Assembly: GCA_025355395.1 (NCBI GenBank)
Contig: JANXZT010000361.1
Coordinates: 1 to 11,487, forward strand
Length of the DNA stretch: 11,487 nt
Source of the DNA: Betaproteobacteria bacterium
Lineage (GTDB): Bacteria > Pseudomonadota > Gammaproteobacteria > Burkholderiales > Casimicrobiaceae
Reading direction: 5' to 3'
Positions 7,018 through 11,487 of this stretch are shown in pieces (position 1 is the first letter of the stretch; each line of letters begins with the position of its first letter). The translations under genes and the position numbers were made by a program. A model generated the notes under the pieces. The model saw only the letters and a list, made by a program, of their open reading frames with translations, ran no database searches and had not been told where the DNA came from.

Positions 7018-7920
7018 ATAGCGAAAGCGACGAAAGCGTTGGGGTTCCTGCGGTTGGCGGTAATCGCCACGATGCTCGAATTCGGGCTCGCGACCGGAGT
7101 AGCGAATGCGGCCGGGCTGGAGACGATCAAGCCGGGGACCCTGACTGTCGCCTTCAACGGCGACATGCCGGGGACGAACTGGGAAAACGGCAAGCTGATT
7201 GGAGTCGACGGCGAGCTGGTGCAGTGGATCGCCGACGAATTGAAACTGAAGATCGAGCCGGCCGTCATGGAATTCTCGGCGGAGATCGGCTCGATCCAGA
7301 CACGACGCGCCGACATCATGATCGGCATGGTGAGCTGGCGCCCACAGCGGGCCGAGGTCATGTTGCTCACGGATCCGATCTACTACGCGCAGGCGCTCTA
7401 CGTGCAGAAGAAGGGCCAGAACTGGAGTCGCATCAAGGACCTCGACGGCAAGGTGGTCGCCTCGATCCAGGGCTTTGGGCAGGCGCAGGAGTTGAAGAAC
7501 CTCAAGAATATCGAGTTGAAGCTCTACGACACGTCGGATGCGGCGTTGCGCGACGTGCTGGCTGGCCGTGCCCAGGTGCTGTTTGCCGACCCGCCGCTCA
7601 TTGCCTACGCGCTCAACAAGAATCCGAGCTGGGACATCCACGCCGTGCCGGCATCCCCTGACTTCGACGAAAAGCTTCCTGTGGTGAGCGGCATGAAATA
7701 CCAGATCGTGCTCGGGTTGAGCAAAGAGGCACCCGAACTCGTCAAGGCCTTCAACCAGAAGATCGGCGAAGCCTGGGCAACCTGTCGCACACAGAAGATT
7801 GCCGCAAAATACGGCCTTGGCAACGTGAGTTGGTTCTCGCCCAGCGACAAGAACCCGCGCGCGGGTGTCGATCGACCGAAGGACTGGCAGCAACCGGCGC
7901 TCGGCAGCGGTTGCAAGTAG
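7018..7920 (+). CDS. periplasmic amino-acid-type substrate-binding protein of an ABC importer, apparent ATA start
   Basis: About 300 residues. A positively charged N-terminus (AKATK), a hydrophobic segment (LRLAVIATML) and the site ANA|AG near residue 31/32 form a classical Sec signal peptide. The mature part starts GLETIKPGTLTVAFNGDMPG, as in family 3 solute-binding proteins, and keeps DGELVQWIADEL, RRADIMIGMVSWRPQRAEVMLLTDPIYY and the C-lobe helices. Cys256 and Cys299 could form a disulfide in the periplasm. Start choice: GGAGG at 7006-7010 lies seven bases before an in-frame ATA at 7018, exactly where the signal peptide should begin. The nearest upstream in-frame ATG (6946) would add 24 odd residues and ignore the ribosome site; nearby ATG/GTG codons are out of frame. 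It heads an operon with the ATPase and two permeases. Ligand is unknown, probably a polar amino acid or similar small zwitterion. Confidence 0.88.
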   Translation: MAKATKALGFLRLAVIATMLEFGLATGVANAAGLETIKPGTLTVAFNGDMPGTNWENGKLIGVDGELVQWIADELKLKIEPAVMEFSAEIGSIQTRRADIMIGMVSWRPQRAEVMLLTDPIYYAQALYVQKKGQNWSRIKDLDGKVVASIQGFGQAQELKNLKNIELKLYDTSDAALRDVLAGRAQVLFADPPLIAYALNKNPSWDIHAVPASPDFDEKLPVVSGMKYQIVLGLSKEAPELVKAFNQKIGEAWATCRTQKIAAKYGLGNVSWFSPSDKNPRAGVDRPKDWQQPALGSGCK

Positions 7921-7958
7921 TCCCGAGCCATCACGGCCTCCCCGGCCGGTCCGCCGGA

Positions 7959-8795
7959 ATGTCCGCAACGAGCCCGCCCGGCGCCGCCGCGCCGCGGGCC
8001 ACTCCAGCCGTGTCACGGCAGGGCGACGCGGCGGTCGTCACCATCGAAGACCTGTACAAAAACTTCGGATCGCTCGAGGTCCTGAAGGGCATCGACCTCG
8101 CCATCGCGTGGGGCGAGAAGGTCGCAATCATCGGGCCGAGCGGCTCCGGCAAGTCGACGCTGCTGCGTTGCGTCAACTATCTCGAGGTGCCGACACGCGG
8201 GCACATTTATCTCGAGGGCGAGCTGTTCGGCGAGCGCCTGGTCGACGGCCGCCACGTCCGGATGTCCGAACGCGAACTGGCGAGCCAGCGCAAGCACATC
8301 GGCATGATCTTCCAGAGCTTCTATCTCTGGCCTCACCTCACGGCGCGCGAGAACGTGGCAATCGCGCCGGAAAAAGTGTTCGGGCTTCCGCGCAAGGCGG
8401 CGCTTGAACTCGCCGACACGATGCTCGCCAAAGTGCATCTCGCGGAGAAGCGCGACGCGTTCCCCGAGCGGCTGTCGGGCGGGCAGCAGCAGCGGGTGGC
8501 GATCGCCCGCGCCCTCGCGCAGGAGCCGAAGGTCATCCTGTTCGACGAGCCGACCTCGGCGCTCGATCCCGAACTGGTGGGCGAGGTGCTGAAGGTCATC
8601 GAAGAACTGGCGGCGGAAGGCCGCTCGATGATGCTCGTCACCCATGAAATCCGCTTCGCGCAGAACGTCGCCGATCGTGTTGTCTTCATCGACCACGGCG
8701 TCATTGTCGAGCAGGGACCGCCCGCCGAGGTCATCCGCCGGCCAAGCCATGAGCGCACCCGGAGCTTCCTGAGTCAGCTCCTTCAGGACGGCTAA
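7959..8795 (+). CDS. ABC transporter ATP-binding protein, polar amino acid (PAAT) type
   Basis: 278 residues from the ATG at 7959, 38 bases after the binding-protein stop. Walker A GPSGSGKST (59-67), Q-loop Gln of MIFQS (119), signature LSGGQQQR (172-179), Walker B VILFDE (192-197) followed by PTSALDPELVGEV, and H-loop His of VTHE (229). The ALDPELV D-loop and the order of motifs match GlnQ/HisP/ArtP-type ATPases. A low-complexity Ala/Pro/Thr leader of about 25 residues precedes the conserved VTIEDLYKNFG start, so initiation a little further downstream cannot be excluded, but no better ribosome site is seen. The protein would energise import with the two permeases encoded immediately downstream, and acts at the inner face of the cytoplasmic membrane. 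Confidence 0.95.
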   Translation: MSATSPPGAAAPRATPAVSRQGDAAVVTIEDLYKNFGSLEVLKGIDLAIAWGEKVAIIGPSGSGKSTLLRCVNYLEVPTRGHIYLEGELFGERLVDGRHVRMSERELASQRKHIGMIFQSFYLWPHLTARENVAIAPEKVFGLPRKAALELADTMLAKVHLAEKRDAFPERLSGGQQQRVAIARALAQEPKVILFDEPTSALDPELVGEVLKVIEELAAEGRSMMLVTHEIRFAQNVADRVVFIDHGVIVEQGPPAEVIRRPSHERTRSFLSQLLQDG

Positions 8796-8820
8796 GGGAG
8801 CAGCCGTCGAGCAGATCGCC

Positions 8821-9450
8821 ATGTTCGCGGCTGTGCTGCTCGGCGGGGCGGTCGTCAGCGTTTGGATCATGCTGGGCGCGTTCTCCGTCGCCGTCGTGGT
8901 CGGGCTGTTCATGGCCCTCGTCGCGTCGACCCGGAACCGCCCGCTGCGCTTCCTCGTCACCTGTTACGTCGAGGTGTTCCGCAACGTCCCCGCGCTGACC
9001 CAGCTTTTCATCATCTATTTTGGGTTGGCGCAGATCGGCCTGCGCTTACAGCCGATCCCCGCCGCGATCATCGGCCTTGGCTTGGGCGGCGGCGCGCTGC
9101 TGACCGAGGTGTTTCGCGCCGGCATCGAGGCGCTGCATCACGGCCAACGCGAGGCCGCCCTCGCGGTCGGCATGACGCCGCTGATGGCAGTTCGCCATAT
9201 CATCCTGCCACAAGCTTGGCGCATCGTCCTGCCGCCACTCGGCAACTACAGTATGTCGCTGCTGAAGGAAACCTCCGTGGCCTCGGCCATCGCCGCCCCC
9301 GAGATCATGTTCTACGCGCGGCAGCTCGTGACGCGCACGTTCGAGACGCCGCTCATCTACTCGATGACCGCGTTCCTCTACCTCGCGATGTGCCTCCCGA
9401 TCGGACGCCTTGTGGCGCGGCTCGAGCGCGGCAGCCGGTCCTGGCAATGA
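8821..9450 (+). CDS. ABC transporter permease 1, HisM/ArtQ/GlnP family
   Basis: 209 residues with about five membrane segments. The EAA cytoplasmic loop reads EAALAVGMTPLMAVRHIILPQA, the hallmark contact with the ATPase in amino acid importers, and YVEVFRNVPALTQLFIIYFGL is the typical earlier motif (E-x-x-R-x-x-P). The stop overlaps the next start (ATGA at 9447-9450), giving translational coupling. The N-terminus is short by perhaps 10-15 residues: the first conserved stretch LLGGAVVSVW begins at residue 5, and AAGGGAG at 8794-8800 lies 20 bases before the ATG, too far for a normal ribosome site. The frame is open upstream to 8773 but has no ATG, GTG or TTG there, so the start is either this ATG or a non-standard codon. 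Confidence 0.92.
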   Translation: MFAAVLLGGAVVSVWIMLGAFSVAVVVGLFMALVASTRNRPLRFLVTCYVEVFRNVPALTQLFIIYFGLAQIGLRLQPIPAAIIGLGLGGGALLTEVFRAGIEALHHGQREAALAVGMTPLMAVRHIILPQAWRIVLPPLGNYSMSLLKETSVASAIAAPEIMFYARQLVTRTFETPLIYSMTAFLYLAMCLPIGRLVARLERGSRSWQ

Positions 9451-10124
9451 TCCAGTTCTTCGAGATCTACGTCGCAAAGCTGCCGGAGTGGTGGCCCGAA
9501 ATGCTGGCCGCCGCTGGCAGCACGCTGCTCCTGACCGGCTACGCCTTCGGCATCGCCATCGTTTTCGGCCTGTGCCTCGCGCTCGCCAAGCTGAGCCGCA
9601 ACCGCGTGCTGAGCCGTGCCGCCACGCTCTATGTCGAACTGATGCGGGGCATCCCGACGCTCGTAGTCCTGTTCATCATCTACTTCGCTATCGTGCCGCT
9701 CGGCATCACGCTGAGCGCGCTAGTGGCAGGGGCGCTTGGTCTTGGCATCCACGCAGCCGCGTATGTCGCGGAGATTTTTCGCAGCGGCATCGAAACGATC
9801 CACCGCGGCCAGCGCGAAGCAGCGCTCGCGGTCGGCATGACGCCGCGCCAGACGCTGCGTTACATCGTCTTGCCCCAAGCGACCGCGATCATGCTGCCGC
9901 CGCTGATCAACATGCTGGTCATCGTCCTCAAGGACACGTCGATCTGTTCGCTCATTTCGGCGCCCGAGATCATGCTGCGCGCCAAGGATCTGGCCTCCAC
10001 CTATTTCCGCCCAATGCATCTCTACGTGCTCGCCGGCGCCATGTACTTCGCGATGGCATGGCCGCTGTCGCTGATGGCGCGCGGGTGGGCGCGGCGCCTC
10101 GGACGCGGACGGCACGGCGCCTGA
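9447..10124 (+). CDS. ABC transporter permease 2, HisQ/ArtM/GlnP family
   Basis: 225 residues, standard length. It starts at the ATG overlapping the stop of permease 1 (ATGA). The EAA loop reads EAALAVGMTPRQTLRYIVLPQA and the E-x-x-R-x-x-P motif is YVELMRGIPTLVVLFIIYF; about five hydrophobic segments and a basic C-terminal tail (RGWARRLGRGRHG) place the loop in the cytoplasm. It should form a heterodimeric channel with permease 1, since both are similar in sequence and clearly paralogous. It is the last gene of the four-gene operon; the next sequence is a broken gene on the opposite strand. No terminator hairpin with a T tract is visible after the stop. Confidence 0.95.
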   Translation: MIQFFEIYVAKLPEWWPEMLAAAGSTLLLTGYAFGIAIVFGLCLALAKLSRNRVLSRAATLYVELMRGIPTLVVLFIIYFAIVPLGITLSALVAGALGLGIHAAAYVAEIFRSGIETIHRGQREAALAVGMTPRQTLRYIVLPQATAIMLPPLINMLVIVLKDTSICSLISAPEIMLRAKDLASTYFRPMHLYVLAGAMYFAMAWPLSLMARGWARRLGRGRHGA

Positions 10125-10175
10125 CCACGCACGGGTTCTTGGCCGCGGGCTGCACGGCAATCGCCGGAGGCATTT

Positions 10176-10680
10176 TCAAAGGACGATCAGCCGTCTCGGA
10201 TGCCCGGTCAGTACTTCGTATCCGTTTTCGGTGATGACGATGCTCTCGCTGAAACCCACACCCACCAATCCCGGCACCCGCAATACGCGATGCGTATGGA
10301 AAGTCATTCCCGGCTCGCGGACATCCTTGCGCCCTACCGCGATCTCGACCGACCGCTCGACCCATGACGGCGGGAAGCCGATGCCGATCGAGTACCCGAA
10401 ATAGCCGCTTATCCTGACGGCAGGATCGACTTGGGCGAGCGTCGCCCGCGCGCACGGACTGTACATGCCCTCGGTGGGAAAGCCCTGCCTTCCCATTGTC
10501 TCGGGCGCAAGCGGATTGGGCGCTTTCCCGGGCTGGCTCACTGCCGGGAACGCGCCCACGCGCTTGACCGGTATCGCGCGATGGAACCAGAGCCGCCGTC
10601 CCGTCCAGGCTGAGCGGTCTGCTGGCGGCCGGGTAATGGACCTGGCAATGCGCCCGGGTGGTCACGTCCGCCGCGCCTGA
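10176..10680 (-). pseudogene. M24 metallopeptidase-family gene (ectoine hydrolase DoeA/Xaa-Pro dipeptidase-like), frameshifted C-terminal remnant
   Basis: The last roughly 80-100 codons, ending in TGA at 10176-10178, read clearly as the end of a pita-bread M24 protein: GYFGYSIGIGFPPSWVERSV, then VREPGMTFHTHRVLRVPG, GVGFSESIVITENGYEVL and PRRLIVL. The same frame can be followed upstream to about 10600 but loses similarity. A neighbouring frame (about 10600-10680) shows a segment HCQVHYPAASRPLSL that resembles the region before it (GCRHRYHxPLSRT type). The reading frame is therefore broken, and about two thirds of a normal 390-residue protein, including the creatinase N-domain, is missing. Family members cleave amide bonds next to imino acids or open ectoine. 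It is convergent with the ABC operon, so it may once have acted on the imported solute. Confidence 0.78.
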
Positions 10681-10739
10681 CAACACCTTGCCAGCGCAGG
10701 TCGAGTACGAGTTCCAAGGGTAGGCCGCAGTGGTTGCGG

Positions 10740-10745
10740 TACAAT
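10740..10745 (+). promoter_or_regulatory. candidate -10 box for the riboswitch transcript
   Basis: TACAAT at 10740-10745 differs from TATAAT at one base and would place transcription start near 10752, right at the first base of the riboswitch P1 helix (10753). No strong -35 hexamer is seen 16-18 bases upstream. The fit with the RNA start is the main support. Confidence 0.55.
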
Positions 10746-10752
10746 TTGTCTT

Positions 10753-10859
10753 CCTCTGGGGAGTAGTCACCTTCTGACGAAGGGGTTGCGTCAACACACT
10801 TGGCTTTTAGGCCATGGCGCAACCGACACCGCAAGCGCGGGTTCGACGAGACCATAGGC
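10753..10859 (+). ncRNA. yybP-ykoY family manganese riboswitch
   Basis: The two conserved loop sequences of the family are present: GGGGAGTAG at 10758-10766 and ACGAGACC at 10846-10853. P1 pairs CCTCTGG (10753-10759) with CCATAGG (10852-10858) with a single mismatch. Inside lie a hairpin CCTTC/GAAGG (10770-10783), a longer arm GGTTGCG/CGCAACC (10784-10790 with 10818-10824) containing TGGC/GCCA (10801-10814), a closing GTC/GAC pair set (10766-10768 with 10825-10827), and CCGC/GCGG (10829-10840). This four-way-junction plan is that of Mn2+-sensing yybP-ykoY RNAs, known to turn on Mn2+ exporters when manganese is high. The gene downstream is of the TMEM165/GDT1 family, a known target class, which strongly supports the call. 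Confidence 0.88.
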
Positions 10860-10872
10860 ACGGCACCTCACT

Positions 10873-10918
10873 CGGGTTGAGCGGGGGCTGCGCCTTTGGC
10901 CAATCGCCGCTCAACCCG
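10873..10918 (+). promoter_or_regulatory. long hairpin, probable expression platform of the riboswitch
   Basis: CGGGTTGAGCGG (10873-10884) pairs perfectly over 12 bases with CCGCTCAACCCG (10907-10918), around a 22-base loop. It ends 13 bases before the ATG of the exporter and is not followed by a T tract, so it is not a standard intrinsic terminator. Placed between the aptamer and the start codon, it more likely controls access of ribosomes to the weak initiation region; which state binds manganese cannot be told from sequence. Confidence 0.6.
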
Positions 10919-10931
10919 TGATTGGTGTGTG

Positions 10932-11487
10932 ATGTATGCCTTCCTCGTTTCCACCGGGATCGTCGCCATAGGCGAGATCGGCGACAAGACTCAGCTTCTC
11001 GCCATTCTCCTGGCCGTGCGCTTTCGTAGGCCGTGGCCGATTGTTCTGGGCATCCTTGCCGCGACTGCGCTCAACCATGCCGCAGCGGGTGCCCTCGGCG
11101 CAGTAGTCAAGGACCTCATCAGTCCAGACATGCTTCGCATCATTGTCGGCGTGTCTTTTATCCTGATTGCAGGATGGGCGTTGGTGCCAGACCGGGCAGG
11201 CGAACATACGGCCGCAGCAAAGAGTGCACTGGCAGTTTTCACCACTACTGCGCTTGCGTTCTTCCTGGCCGAGATGGGCGATAAAACACAGATTGCGACG
11301 GTGATGCTGGCTGCGCGGTTCGACAATCTGTTCGCAGTTATTGCCGGCACCACCACGGGCATGTTGTTGGCTGACATACCCGCTGTCTTCTTGGCGAATC
11401 GTATGGGTGACCGAGGGCCATTGCGCACAATCCGGTGGATCGCGGCGGCGCTGTTCATGGCGCTTGGTTTCTGGACGCTGATGGCAC
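10932..11487 (+). CDS. TMEM165/GDT1 (UPF0016) family manganese/calcium exporter, 3' partial
   Basis: 185 codons are visible and the frame runs off the window end. Two repeats, each with the family signature E-x-G-D-K-T-Q, are visible: EIGDKTQ (about residues 15-21) and EMGDKTQ (about residues 115-121), in an internally duplicated membrane protein with about six helices. Bacterial members are about 190 residues, so only a few residues should be missing. The conserved acidic motifs bind the cation; bacterial homologues such as MneA export Mn2+ across the inner membrane. It is preceded by a manganese riboswitch and a hairpin. The ATG at 10932 has only a weak ribosome site (TTGGTG); a GTG lies directly before it in frame and could be used instead. 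Unrelated to the catabolic island upstream. Confidence 0.93.
   Translation, partial: MYAFLVSTGIVAIGEIGDKTQLLAILLAVRFRRPWPIVLGILAATALNHAAAGALGAVVKDLISPDMLRIIVGVSFILIAGWALVPDRAGEHTAAAKSALAVFTTTALAFFLAEMGDKTQIATVMLAARFDNLFAVIAGTTTGMLLADIPAVFLANRMGDRGPLRTIRWIAAALFMALGFWTLMA

Noticed and set aside
6294..8016. Long open frames on both strands spanning the enolase start, the binding-protein gene and the ATPase start
   Set aside because: They cross the promoter region and several real genes, lack family motifs, and conflict with the signal peptide and Walker motifs in the true frames.
8013..8960. Minus-strand 315-codon open frame over the ABC ATPase
   Set aside because: Antisense mirror of a strongly conserved ATPase; composition is low-complexity and no domain is seen.
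10873..10918. Intrinsic terminator upstream of the manganese exporter
   Set aside because: The stem is strong, but no T tract follows and the start codon is 13 bases on; an expression-platform role fits better.

Overview
The window is GC-rich bacterial DNA with dense coding on both strands, short intergenic gaps and proteobacterial gene families: a MocR regulator, a polar-amino-acid ABC transporter, an Ldh/DadA pair, and a yybP-ykoY riboswitch in front of a TMEM165/GDT1 protein. It suggests a member of Pseudomonadota, plausibly Burkholderiales or a rhizobial relative. No rRNA, tRNA, CRISPR array or insertion sequence was seen.

Layout. (1) 1-1416 (+): MocR-type GntR/aminotransferase regulator, 5' end outside the window. 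(2) 1417-2096: no intact gene, but a C-terminal remnant of a SorC/DeoR-type sugar-sensing regulator on the minus strand (about 1535-1813). (3) 2097-3107 (-) and 3165-4439 (+): divergent Ldh2-family NAD(P)H oxidoreductase and DadA-like FAD oxidoreductase, sharing a 57-bp promoter gap. (4) 4496-6824 (-): tandem paralogous enolase-superfamily (mandelate racemase/glucarate dehydratase-like) genes. The promoter-proximal copy has an in-frame TGA at 5880-5882, yet 67 further codons remain aligned to its paralog. (5) 7018-10124 (+): complete polar-amino-acid ABC importer (periplasmic binding protein, ATPase, two permeases), divergent from the enolase genes. The binding-protein gene appears to start at ATA. 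(6) About 10176-10680 (-): frameshifted C-terminal remnant of an M24 peptidase-family gene (ectoine hydrolase/Xaa-Pro dipeptidase-like). (7) 10740-11487 (+): promoter, manganese-type yybP-ykoY riboswitch, hairpin and a TMEM165/GDT1 manganese exporter running off the window.

Function. Regions 3-6 look like a catabolic island: import of a small amino-acid-like or acidic solute, alpha-proton chemistry by the enolase-superfamily enzymes, flavin oxidation of an amine and NAD(P)H reduction of a keto acid or cyclic imine. The substrate cannot be named from sequence. Several parts are damaged or odd (SorC stub, nonsense codon, ATA start, M24 stub), so the island may be decaying in this strain; some of these could instead be sequencing errors or recoding. 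The riboswitch-controlled manganese exporter is a separate housekeeping unit.
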